A stretch of DNA of 64,000 nt, taken from Methylobacterium sp. J-067. Its GTDB lineage: Bacteria > Pseudomonadota > Alphaproteobacteria > Rhizobiales > Beijerinckiaceae. The position numbers were made by a program, and so were the translations under genes. The DNA lies in assembly GCF_022829465.1 (NCBI RefSeq), contig NZ_JAKSXZ010000110.1, positions 392,982 to 456,981 on the forward strand, written 5' to 3'. The first letter of the stretch is position 1; each line of letters begins with the position of its first letter. Below, one piece after another: positions 57,136 to 64,000 of the stretch. Below the pieces are notes generated by a model that searched no databases, was not told the DNA's origin, and saw only the letters and a list, made by a program, of their open reading frames with translations.

Positions 57136-57639
57136 TCAGCGCACCCGAAGCGATGCGTTGCCGTTCAGATTGCCGTTGGCCGTGCCGGTATTGGCGTTGC
57201 CGTTGTAGCTTCCGCCATTCAGGTTGCCGTTGAACGAGCCGGTGTTGCCGTTGCCGTTGTACAAGCCAGTGTTCAGGTTGCCGTTGAAGGCGCCGGTATT
57301 GTTGTTCCCGCTGGTCGGGCTGGTGTTGCCGGTTCCGTTGAACGCACCCACGTTGCCTGTCCCCGAATTGAAGGCACCGATGTTGCCGGTCCCTGTGTTG
57401 AAGGCGCCGTAATTGCCGTTGGTCGAGGTGGCACCGTTGCCGTTCCCGTTGCCGTTGCCGTTTCCTTGACCGGTGTTGCCATTGCCGTTCGAGTTGCCGT
57501 TGTTCGTGCCTACATTGCCGTTGCCGTTCCCATTGCCGTTGCCGATCGCGGCAAACAGGAGCGAGGCGGCATGGCCTGGAGTCGCCTGCACCACGAGGAG
57601 CGGCGCGAGCGTCCAGGCCAGGATGCGAATGCGTTTCAT
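57136..57639 (-). CDS. secreted Gly-Asn repeat protein with MPTR-like repeats (GN-C)
   Basis: A 167-residue protein with a signal peptide (MKRIRILAWTLAPLLVVQAT, cleavage near GHAAS). An almost pure Gly/Asn region follows, then NYGAFNTGTGNIGAFNSGTG and similar units, and finally GNLN/GNAN repeats. The NxGxGNxG spacing is like mycobacterial PPE-MPTR and pentapeptide-2 repeats, which can form beta-helices. The ATG at 57639 follows GGGAGG. At DNA level the repeats are GCCGTT hexamers on the plus strand. Confidence 0.75.
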   Translation of the reverse strand: MKRIRILAWTLAPLLVVQATPGHAASLLFAAIGNGNGNGNGNVGTNNGNSNGNGNTGQGNGNGNGNGNGATSTNGNYGAFNTGTGNIGAFNSGTGNVGAFNGTGNTSPTSGNNNTGAFNGNLNTGLYNGNGNTGSFNGNLNGGSYNGNANTGTANGNLNGNASLRVR

Positions 57640-58036
57640 CGTCGCCTCCCACCATCGGGATGAAGTACGGGGCACCGCCAGGACGAACCGCCCAGGACTC
57701 GTGTCGTATGTCGGACGCGATCGAGGGATCGGAGGCGGCCCCTCGGCCGCCCCCGGCCCTTGGGATCAGCGGTTCAGGTTGCCGTTGCCGTTGCCGCTCA
57801 GGAAGCCGTAGTTGAAGTTGCCGTTGCCGTTGCCGTTGAGGGCGCCGAAGTTGAGGTTGCCGTTCAGGTTGCCGTTGCCGGCACCCTTGTTGCCGTTGCC
57901 GTTCAGGTTGCCGTTGCCGATGCCGTAGTTCCCGTTGCCGTTCAGGTTGCCGTTGAACGCGCCGGTATTCCCGTTGCCGTTGCCGTTACCGTTGCCGATC
58001 CCGATGTTGCCGTTGCCGTTGCCGTTGCCGCTGCCG
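57160..58036. repeat. GCCGTT hexanucleotide repeat tracts (coding)
   Basis: Runs of GCCGTT/GCCGTTGCCGTT and close variants fill 57160-57545 and 57770-58036. A smaller run is at 56850-56935, and the complementary type (AACGGC) is at 53165-53205. They encode Gly-Asn repeats. Short-unit repeats like these are prone to length change by slippage, in steps of two residues. Confidence 0.8.
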
Positions 58037-58113
58037 ATCGAGGCGGCGAAGCCGGCGGACGGCGCGGCGGTGAGGGCGAGAGCGGTCACGGCCGAGAGAA
58101 TGAGCTTCTTCAT
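57766..58113 (-). CDS. secreted Gly-Asn repeat protein (GN-D)
   Basis: A 115-residue protein: the signal peptide MKKLILSAVTALALTAAPSA ends GFAAS, and about 85 residues of GNGNGN, NLNGNGN and FNGN repeats follow, ending GNGNLNR. The ATG at 58113 is preceded by AAGGAGG. It is the promoter-proximal gene of the minus-strand Gly-Asn operon, facing the exporter operon across about 580 bases. The mature part is almost entirely Gly and Asn, with scattered Leu, Ile, Phe and Tyr. Confidence 0.75.
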   Translation of the reverse strand: MKKLILSAVTALALTAAPSAGFAASIGSGNGNGNGNIGIGNGNGNGNGNTGAFNGNLNGNGNYGIGNGNLNGNGNKGAGNGNLNGNLNFGALNGNGNGNFNYGFLSGNGNGNLNR

Positions 58114-58315
58114 GGTGTGCCTCCTTGGAAAATCATTCACGGCTTGTCAGCCGCGGTGGCAGGCGCCTCGGTCCGTTTTTGGATCCGTCTGAGACGACGC
58201 GGCAATCAATCACCGAATGTTTCCAGTGCGATAGCTCTCCGATGGTTCTAGTACTTTCATAGGATATCGGGCGGACGCGGCGCGGCGAAAACGCCAGCGG
58301 CATCAGCGCAATAAC

Positions 58316-58351
58316 TAACGAAGCGTTAATGCCACTTCGCGCCGTTTAACG
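58316..58351. promoter_or_regulatory. cluster of inverted TAACG elements
   Basis: TAACG (58316), CGTTAA (58324) and TTAACG (58346) form an inverted pair with a three-base spacer, TAACG-AAG-CGTTA, and a second inverted relation with a 16-base spacer. They may be half-sites for a dimeric regulator in the divergent promoter region. Confidence 0.4.
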
Positions 58352-58356
58352 ACGGC

Positions 58357-58376
58357 GATACGCAATGTTGCGTATC
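58357..58376. promoter_or_regulatory. 20-bp palindrome, candidate operator
   Basis: GATACGCAA-TG-TTGCGTATC: two perfect 9-base inverted arms with a two-base spacer, in AT-rich DNA between two divergent operons. It is too perfect to be likely by chance and is not followed by a U-run. The binding protein (FixJ-like or the terminal LuxR-like regulator are candidates) is unknown. Confidence 0.55.
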
Positions 58377-58693
58377 TTATGATCTTTGTTAGATAAAATT
58401 TAGTCAGTACAAATCGTTCCATATATCATGTAATTTGAATGTAATATCATACTCATTGCCGATTTGACAGTCAAATTTAGGCGTTATCGAGCGAAGATGT
58501 ACCCATAATAGCTGCATATATTTCTTCCAATATTTGCAAATCGAACCATAGGGACTGTCACGTACGCAATCGCACCGGGTTTAGCCTAAGATCTCGATCT
58601 GCAAAAAGCTGCGCTGAAGGGGGTGCGACGGTCGGAATGATCGTCCGCCCCCGCCGATTCGAACGAAAATCGGCGACGCAGGGGGAGGCTGAG

Positions 58694-60112
58694 GTGGGAA
58701 GCTGGCTCGTCAGCATGCTTTGCACGTCGGCTGTCGCGGGTGGGCTCACCCTGATCTCAGCCGCCCACCAGCGGCCCGACGACGTTCGCGAGGCCTTCCA
58801 TACTCTTACGGATTGGTCGGTTCGGATCTACGGCGACTGGGTTCCGGAAACGCCTCAGGGGAATCAAACCCAGTTCATCACCACCGCGATTCAGCGCGGG
58901 AACCTGGAACAGGTCGTAACCGCGACGGGGGCGCTGCAGCCGGTAGAGACGGTGGATGTCGGATCGCAATTGCCCGGCCAGGTCTCGCGGCTGTTCGTCG
59001 ACTTCAACGACCGGGTGCGCAAGGGCGATCCGTTGGCCGAGATCGACCCCCGGAGCTACGTGGCCCGCGTCGAGCAGGAGCGAGCATCCCTCTCCGTCGC
59101 CACGGCCAACGTTCGGGTCCAGCAGGCCCGTTTGGAGCGAGCGAGGATCGACCTCGAGAACGCGCAGGCCAACCGCGCGGTGCTTGCGGCCCGCGTCGAC
59201 AACGCGCAAGTGCTGGAGGGCGCCGCCGAGCGCAATCTCGACCGCAAGACGATCCTCCGCTCGCGGGAGGTTGGCTCTCTCACCTCCGTCGATGACGCGC
59301 AGACCGAGCTCGCCTCGCGGCGGGCGCAGGTGCGGGAGACCTCCTCGCTCCTCGGCCTGAACGCTTTCACCGTCAGCGGCGCCTCGGCGGACCTGCGCCG
59401 GATCGAGGGCGAGCTCGCGGAGGCCCAAGCCTCCGTTCCCCTCCGTGAGGCCAGTCTGAAGGCGGCCGAAATCGAACTCGACAGGACCATCATCCGCTCG
59501 CCGATCGACGGCGGCATCGTCGGACGCTTCGTCAACGAGGGTCAGACGCTGGCCATCGGACTGGAGGCCCGAACGGCCTTCTCGGTGGCCAAGAATCTCG
59601 GAGAGATGGAGATCCACGCCCGGGTTGACGAAACCGATATCGGCCGTGTCGCGCCCGGCCAGCCTGCGACCTTCACGGTCGACGCTTTTCCCGGCCGCCG
59701 CTTCGAGGCCGTCGTGAGGCAGGTGCGCAAGGCGCCCCAGGCCAACCAGGGCGTCGTGACCTACACCGTCGTGTTGAAGACGGCGAACCCGGACGGGATC
59801 CTGCTGCCGGGCATGACCGCCCTGGCGCGGCTGACGGTCAGGCGGGACGAGGACGTCCTCAAGGTTCCCCTCGCCGCCCTGCGGTTCCGGCCGGCGGGGG
59901 CGCCCGGGGGCGACGGTTCGGCGAAGGAGCAGGCCGTGTGGGTGCAGGACCCGGCGGGGGGGCTCCGGCCCGTGCCGATCGTCACCGGCGCGGTCAGCGC
60001 CGATCAGGTCGCGCTCAAGGATGGCGGCCTGGCGGAAGGGGATCGCGTGGTGGTCGGGCAGGCGGACACGGTCGAGGCGCCTCGCTTCCTCGGCATCAGG
60101 CTGGGCCTATGA
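58694..60112 (+). CDS. MacA-like periplasmic adaptor (HlyD/membrane-fusion protein)
   Basis: A 472-residue adaptor of a tripartite ABC exporter. An N-terminal membrane segment (about 3-22) is followed by a lipoyl half (about 70-120: VETVDVGSQLPGQVSRLFVD, FNDRVRKGDPLAEIDPRSY), a long alpha-hairpin (about 125-250), the second lipoyl half (IIRSPIDGGIVGRFVNEGQ) and a barrel/MPD domain to the end. The GTG at 58694 follows a GGGGGAGG site; ATG 58637 is a weaker alternative. The stop overlaps the ATPase gene (ATGA). Confidence 0.88.
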   Translation: MGSWLVSMLCTSAVAGGLTLISAAHQRPDDVREAFHTLTDWSVRIYGDWVPETPQGNQTQFITTAIQRGNLEQVVTATGALQPVETVDVGSQLPGQVSRLFVDFNDRVRKGDPLAEIDPRSYVARVEQERASLSVATANVRVQQARLERARIDLENAQANRAVLAARVDNAQVLEGAAERNLDRKTILRSREVGSLTSVDDAQTELASRRAQVRETSSLLGLNAFTVSGASADLRRIEGELAEAQASVPLREASLKAAEIELDRTIIRSPIDGGIVGRFVNEGQTLAIGLEARTAFSVAKNLGEMEIHARVDETDIGRVAPGQPATFTVDAFPGRRFEAVVRQVRKAPQANQGVVTYTVVLKTANPDGILLPGMTALARLTVRRDEDVLKVPLAALRFRPAGAPGGDGSAKEQAVWVQDPAGGLRPVPIVTGAVSADQVALKDGGLAEGDRVVVGQADTVEAPRFLGIRLGL

Positions 60113-60825
60113 CCGGCGCCGTCGTCCGCATCGATGCGGTGAGCCGCACCTTCCACATGGGCGACGTGTCCGTACCCGTTCTGCACGACGTCGATCTGGA
60201 GATCGGCGCGGGCGAATGCGTGGCGGTGATCGGTCCATCCGGTTCCGGCAAGAGCAGCCTGATGAACCTTGTCGGGCTGCTGGACCGCCCCGATACCGGC
60301 CGGATCTTCATCGAAGGCATCGACACCGGGCGACTCTCGGCGGATCGCCAAGCGGCACTCCGCAACCGCCGGATCGGGTTCGTCTTCCAGTCCTACAACC
60401 TCCTCTCTCGGCAGACCGCCCTCGCCAATGTGCAATTGCCGTTGCTTTACGCGGGTGTGACGCCGGGCGAGCGGCGCCGACGCGCTGAGGCGGCCCTCGA
60501 CCGGGTCGGCCTCCTGCACAGGGCGGGGCACCTTCCGTCCAAGCTCTCGGGGGGCGAGCAGCAGCGCGTCGCCATCGCCCGCGCCCTCATCAACGATCCC
60601 GGCATCATCCTTGCCGACGAGCCGACCGGCGCCCTCGACAGCCGGACGGGCTCGGAGATCATCGGCCTGTTCGAGAAATTGAACGAGGCCGGCCGCACCG
60701 TCCTTCTCATCACGCACGATCCCGGCGTCGCCGCGCGGTGCAGCCGCGTCATCAGGATCCTCGACGGACGGATCGTGGGTGACAGCCGCCAGCGGCTGCG
60801 TGATCTTGCGGAGTTGCGGGCATGA
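60109..60825 (+). CDS. MacB/LolD-type ABC exporter ATPase
   Basis: A 238-residue ATPase with Walker A GPSGSGKSS (residues 42-50), Q-loop FVFQSYNLLS, signature LSGGEQQR (146-153) and Walker B IILADEPT (166-173). It belongs to the MacB/FtsE/LolD group that drives mechanotransmission rather than classical transport. It overlaps both the adaptor and the permease genes by ATGA. The ATPase and permease are separate here, unlike the fused MacB of E. coli. Confidence 0.93.
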   Translation: MTGAVVRIDAVSRTFHMGDVSVPVLHDVDLEIGAGECVAVIGPSGSGKSSLMNLVGLLDRPDTGRIFIEGIDTGRLSADRQAALRNRRIGFVFQSYNLLSRQTALANVQLPLLYAGVTPGERRRRAEAALDRVGLLHRAGHLPSKLSGGEQQRVAIARALINDPGIILADEPTGALDSRTGSEIIGLFEKLNEAGRTVLLITHDPGVAARCSRVIRILDGRIVGDSRQRLRDLAELRA

Positions 60826-62039
60826 AGATCTGGCAGGCCGTCCTGATCGCGGTTCAGGCTCTGCGCCAGAACCCCCTGCGCAGCTTCCTGACGATGCTCG
60901 GCATCGTCATCGGTGTGGCCTCGGTCGTCACCGTGCTGGCGATCGGCAACGGGGCGCAGACCCAGGTCGCCCGGCAGATCCGCGCCATCGGGACGAGCGT
61001 CCTGATGATCAATCCGGGGACCGCCCGCCAGGGCGCCGTGCGTCTCAAGGCCGGCTCCCGGCCGACCCTGACGGAGGGGGATGTGGACGCGATCCTCGAG
61101 CAAGTGGGGCAGGTTCGCGCGGCGGCGGGGTCCGTCGCCGGCACCGCCCAGGTCATCCACGAGAATCGCAACTGGAACACGACGATCAACGGCACCACGG
61201 CCAACCACTTCGTTGTGCGGGATTGGTCGCTCGCGGCCGGGCGTCCGTTCAATGGCACCGAGGTCGCAGGCGCCGGCAAGGTGGCGATCCTCGGCAGCGT
61301 GGTCGCCCACGAACTGTTCGGGACGGAGGATCCGGTCGGCGCCGAGATCCGGATCATGAACGTCCCGTTCGAGGTGATTGGCGTCCTCGCGGCGAAGGGG
61401 CCGGACCAGGACGACGTCCTGTTCGTGCCCCTCTCGACGGCGAAGCTGAGGTTCCTCGGAGCCAACGGGGCGGCCCGCGATGCGGTGGCCTACATCCTGG
61501 CCAAGGCCGTCTCAGACGAGGCGATGCCCCGCGCCAAGGAGCAGATCGAGGGCCTGCTGCGGCAGCGCCACCACATCGAGGCCGACCGGGACGACGACTT
61601 CCGCGTTTCCGATCCCGCCGCGGCCGCCGAGGCGCAGCGCGGGGCGGTGCGCACGGTGGCGATCCTCCTCACTGCGATCGGCGGCGTCTCGCTCCTCGTC
61701 GGCGGGATCAGCATCATGAACATCATGATCGTCTCGGTGACGGAGCGGACCCGTGAGATCGGCATCCGGCGGGCGGTGGGCGCCCGGGCGCGGGACATCC
61801 GGCTCCAGTTCCTGTGCGAAGCCCTCGTCTTGTGCCTCGGGGGCGGCCTGATCGGCACCCTGATCGGCTCGGGGGTCTCGCTCGCGCTCTCCCGCTCGGC
61901 GGGATGGACGACCGTGATCGATGTGGGCGCGGTTGCCGTGGCGGTCGGCTTCTCCGCCGCCACCGGCCTGTTCTTCGGCCTGTACCCCGCGCACCGCGCC
62001 TCGCGGCTCGACCCCGTCGAGGCCCTCAAAGCGGAATGA
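60822..62039 (+). CDS. MacB-type ABC exporter permease
   Basis: A 405-residue permease with TM1 at about 18-42 (RSFLTMLGIVIGVASVVTVL), a periplasmic MacB_PCD domain (about 45-265) and a C-terminal FtsX-like domain with three helices (about 280-395; GGISIMNIMIVSVTERTREI, GIRRAVGARARDI). This is the 4-helix architecture of MacB. With the adaptor and ATPase it forms a complete inner-membrane exporter; no TolC gene is in the window. Cargo is unknown. Confidence 0.93.
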   Translation: MKIWQAVLIAVQALRQNPLRSFLTMLGIVIGVASVVTVLAIGNGAQTQVARQIRAIGTSVLMINPGTARQGAVRLKAGSRPTLTEGDVDAILEQVGQVRAAAGSVAGTAQVIHENRNWNTTINGTTANHFVVRDWSLAAGRPFNGTEVAGAGKVAILGSVVAHELFGTEDPVGAEIRIMNVPFEVIGVLAAKGPDQDDVLFVPLSTAKLRFLGANGAARDAVAYILAKAVSDEAMPRAKEQIEGLLRQRHHIEADRDDDFRVSDPAAAAEAQRGAVRTVAILLTAIGGVSLLVGGISIMNIMIVSVTERTREIGIRRAVGARARDIRLQFLCEALVLCLGGGLIGTLIGSGVSLALSRSAGWTTVIDVGAVAVAVGFSAATGLFFGLYPAHRASRLDPVEALKAE

Positions 62040-62077
62040 TCTACCTTTGCAACGACCTCGCCGAAAAGGAAATCGCG

Positions 62078-62383
62078 ATGATGACTGGCGGCGCTAGCCA
62101 ACCGGGTGCCCGGATCCGGAAACACAAGTCTCGCTTCCTCCGCGTCGTGGCCGACGCCGTGGCGACGGCGGCATGGCACCCGACCGAGCGCGAGGCCGAG
62201 ATCATCTCGCTCATCGCGCAGGGGCTGTCGAACAAGCTCATCGCCTATCGGCTCGGCATTTCGCCGCACACGGTCCGCTGTCACATCAGCAATATTCTAA
62301 GGAAGTACAAGTTGAGGAACCGGACACAGATCGCAATGATCTTGTTTCAGTTGTCCGGTAGCCGCTCGATCCACCCGCTTTGA
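62078..62383 (+). CDS. LuxR-type HTH regulator (stand-alone)
   Basis: A 101-residue protein that is essentially a GerE/LuxR DNA-binding domain: HPTEREAEIISLIAQGLSNK and GISPHTVRCHISNILRKY (about 34-85), with no receiver or autoinducer domain. The ATG at 62078 follows AAGGA; an earlier ATG at 62036 overlaps the permease stop (ATGA). It is the fourth gene of the exporter operon and may regulate it or the Gly-Asn genes. Confidence 0.85.
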   Translation: MMTGGASQPGARIRKHKSRFLRVVADAVATAAWHPTEREAEIISLIAQGLSNKLIAYRLGISPHTVRCHISNILRKYKLRNRTQIAMILFQLSGSRSIHPL

Positions 62384-62793
62384 TGGTGCTGGGTCCCCGC
62401 CCGCCATCCTCACGGTCGGCGCACCGCCACCATCAGCGACTGGTTATAAGTCCAGACGGTGAGAAACGGTTGGCGGTCGATGGCCGGGTCGCGCCGCGAC
62501 GCCTTGCAATCGAGGTACTGGAGGACCGATCGAAGCGCCCGCACCGGCTGGTCGAGGAGGGATCATCGCACTCGGCTGCCCGATCCAGCCGCACGGCCCC
62601 GACATGGACAGCTGGCGGCCCTGCGCGCCACCGCAGCGACTCCCGGCGGGCTGCGGATCACCGCCTACCCGAGCGCGATGCCGCTGCTGGTGCAGATGGG
62701 GCTGATCTTGAATTGGCCGATGCAACCTAGGGGTTGACGGTTTTTTGTTATTCAACGTGTAGCGCTTCAGCCGAATTTTTGGGGTGAGCGACC
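62384..62793. other. 410-base gap with decayed coding-like fragments
   Basis: No intact gene is supported. On the minus strand a stop-to-stop segment (62410-62562) reads SLLDQPVRALRSVLQYLDCK and continues FLTVWTYNQSLMVAVRRP, which looks like a real protein end but has no start. In a plus frame a different tail reads LAALRATAATPGGLRITAYP and ends near 62737. Both may be remnants of deleted genes. The promoter of the metalloprotease should be in the last 60 bases. Confidence 0.35.
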
Positions 62794-63783
62794 ATGGCGA
62801 ACTATGTGCTCGAAGGCCCTCGCTGGGGAACCGGGGCGGTGGGCACGGGCGGTGGTACCGTCACCTGGGCCGTGGATTCGACGGTGTCGGCGGGCTTCAC
62901 CAGCCAGATCAGCGCGGCCTTCGCTGACTGGTCGAGCCGGGCCAACATCACCTTCAAGCAGCAGGCCTCGACCAGCGGCGCCCAGATCAGCTTCCACCTC
63001 TCCTACCTGGATGGGCTGGACAAGGTGCTCGGCAACACCAACTACACCTATTCTGGCTCGAAGATGCTCTCTGCAAACGTGACCTTCGACAGCGGCGAGG
63101 GCTGGCACGCCTCCGGCAATCAGATCGTCAGCAACGACGCCGTCAACTTCTTCGTCGTCGCGGTACATGAAATCGGCCACGCGCTCGGCCTCGACCATTA
63201 CAATTCAGGCCCGGCAGTGATGAATTCCATCATTGACCGCTCCATCACTGACCTGACTTCCTCCGATATCTCAGGGATCCAAGCCCTCTACGGCGCCCCG
63301 AATGCGTTCGGAAGTATCCAGTACTCTGCGGCAAGCACCGGCGGCACGGTCTACGCTCTGTACGATGGCATCTTCGGCCGTGCGCCAGACACACTCGGAC
63401 TGGAGTACTATGCCGACCAGATCACGCACGGGACTGACCCAGCGTCTCTGGCCGCTAATTTCCTGGCGTCGCCGGAGGGTCAAGCCCGCTTCAATGCCGC
63501 CGATAACACGGCCTTCATTCAGCAACTCTATCACAACACCCTGCACCGTGCCGCCGATGCGAGCGGTCTGCAGTATTATGTCGACGAACTCGCCCGCGGC
63601 GTTACCCGTGTCGATGTCGCGCAAAGCTTTGTGTTCTCACCCGAGCATTTGGCCAACCTGCAGCCGACCCTCAACGCCGGCCTGTTCGTGCCCGACGCGC
63701 AGGCGGCTCAGGTTGCACGGGTGTACTACACCATGCTCGGCCGGGCGCCGGACGCAGGTGGTCTGGCGTACTACACGGACTAG
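62794..63783 (+). CDS. zinc metalloprotease (M10/serralysin-like) with DUF4214 repeats, ended by an amber codon
   Basis: A 329-residue product without signal peptide. The zinc motif HEIGHALGLDH is at residues 125-135 with the Met-turn M143 (AVMNSIID), as in serralysin/matrixin proteases. DUF4214 repeats follow (about 190 onward: YDGIFGRAPDTLGLEYYAD, then LHRAADASGLQYYVDELARG). Such proteins are usually secreted by type I systems through a C-terminal signal. The frame stops at TAG 63781-63783, where the repeat pattern expects Gln or Glu, but it continues open afterwards (next entry). Confidence 0.85.
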   Translation: MANYVLEGPRWGTGAVGTGGGTVTWAVDSTVSAGFTSQISAAFADWSSRANITFKQQASTSGAQISFHLSYLDGLDKVLGNTNYTYSGSKMLSANVTFDSGEGWHASGNQIVSNDAVNFFVVAVHEIGHALGLDHYNSGPAVMNSIIDRSITDLTSSDISGIQALYGAPNAFGSIQYSAASTGGTVYALYDGIFGRAPDTLGLEYYADQITHGTDPASLAANFLASPEGQARFNAADNTAFIQQLYHNTLHRAADASGLQYYVDELARGVTRVDVAQSFVFSPEHLANLQPTLNAGLFVPDAQAAQVARVYYTMLGRAPDAGGLAYYTD

Positions 63784-64000
63784 CTCGACCACGGCGGAGC
63801 AGCGGCCAGCATCGCGCAGGTCTTCCTGAACTCGCCGGAGAGACAATCGACCTACGGCAAGCTGTCCAGCAGTTCCTACGTCGACGCACTGTACGTGACC
63901 GCGCTGGGCCGCCACGCCGATGCCAATGGCTTGAGCTCATGGACCGAACAACTCGACCATGGCCTGTCGCGTGCAGACCTTGCGGTGTCCCTTTCGCAGT
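63784..64000 (+). pseudogene. continuation of the DUF4214 repeat region past an in-frame amber stop (partial)
   Basis: Directly after the TAG the same frame reads LDHGGAAASIAQVFLNSPER and YVDALYVTALGRHADANGLS, then WTEQLDHGLSRADLAVSL, to the window edge. These are further DUF4214 units in register with those before the stop. The intact ancestor was therefore longer, and a single CAG-to-TAG or GAG-to-TAG change could have cut it. The true C-terminus, with any type I secretion signal, lies beyond the window. Confidence 0.65.

Larger units (their letters stand above)
58114..58693. other. AT-rich divergent regulatory region between the Gly-Asn and exporter operons
   Basis: A 580-base gap of much lower GC than its neighbours, without a supported gene. 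It separates the minus-strand GN operon from the plus-strand exporter operon and contains the TAACG element group and the 20-bp palindrome listed separately. Both operons' promoters must lie here. Confidence 0.6.

Noticed and set aside
57160..58036. Dense regular short repeats that at first sight resemble a CRISPR or satellite array
   Set aside because: The unit is six bases with no unique spacers, and the repeats lie in frame inside genes with signal peptides and ribosome sites.
62380..62737. Plus-strand frames of 92-116 codons after the LuxR-type gene
   Set aside because: The sequence is low-complexity and Arg/Pro-rich. Only the last roughly 40 codons look protein-like, so it is treated as a remnant rather than a gene.

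Overview
The window looks like chromosomal DNA of a GC-rich alphaproteobacterium of the Hyphomicrobiales, most likely Methylobacterium/Methylorubrum. This is inferred from codon use, a MucR-type regulator, the giant NAD-glutamate dehydrogenase, a sigma-EcfG-type promoter in front of a CsbD gene, and the gene neighbourhoods. No rRNA, intact tRNA, CRISPR array, transposase or integrase was seen.

Layout. 0-3.3 kb: two polyamine-type ABC permeases, meeting head-on a DUF3311 + sodium:solute symporter pair. 3.5-7.9 kb: a tightly overlapped minus-strand urease operon (fused ureAB, ureC, ureE, ureF, ureG) without ureD. 8-12 kb: two small unknown genes, a MucR-like regulator, and a CoA-transferase / SDR / hotdog-hydratase operon. 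12-17 kb: ruvX and gatC-gatA-(small membrane protein)-gatB. 16.7-19.8 kb: an Lrp regulator divergent from a pyruvate-dehydrogenase-E1-like enzyme. 19.9-26 kb: an XRE regulator, rsmD, a pseudouridine synthase with a repetitive tail, DUF1328 and CsbD stress genes, tadA, and an outer-membrane beta-barrel protein. 26-31 kb: the 1,611-residue glutamate dehydrogenase. 31-36 kb: MarR and three MFS transporters plus DoxX. 36-43 kb: a lipoprotein, guaB, a PanE-like reductase, an RsmB-like methyltransferase and small genes.

43-49.4 kb is a catabolic cluster under an IclR regulator: two exported PDC-hydrolase-like amidohydrolases, an MFS transporter, an RraA/HMG-aldolase-like protein and a DUF1932 dehydrogenase. 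It is partly decayed: the transporter is frameshifted near its end, and only the tail of an SMP-30/gluconolactonase-type gene remains.

From about 49.4 kb to the end the sequence is more accessory, with several AT-rich gaps. It holds a DUF2946 + TonB-dependent receptor pair, a tRNA-like relic, and a potentially novel locus (53-62.4 kb). That locus has four secreted or putatively secreted Gly-Asn repeat proteins, a FixL/FixJ-like oxygen-sensing two-component system, a BON protein, a MacA/MacB-like exporter operon ending in a LuxR-type regulator, and a shared divergent promoter region with a 20-bp palindrome. The working hypothesis is a regulated cell-surface or extracellular Gly-Asn repeat system. 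The window ends in a metalloprotease with DUF4214 repeats that is interrupted by an amber codon.
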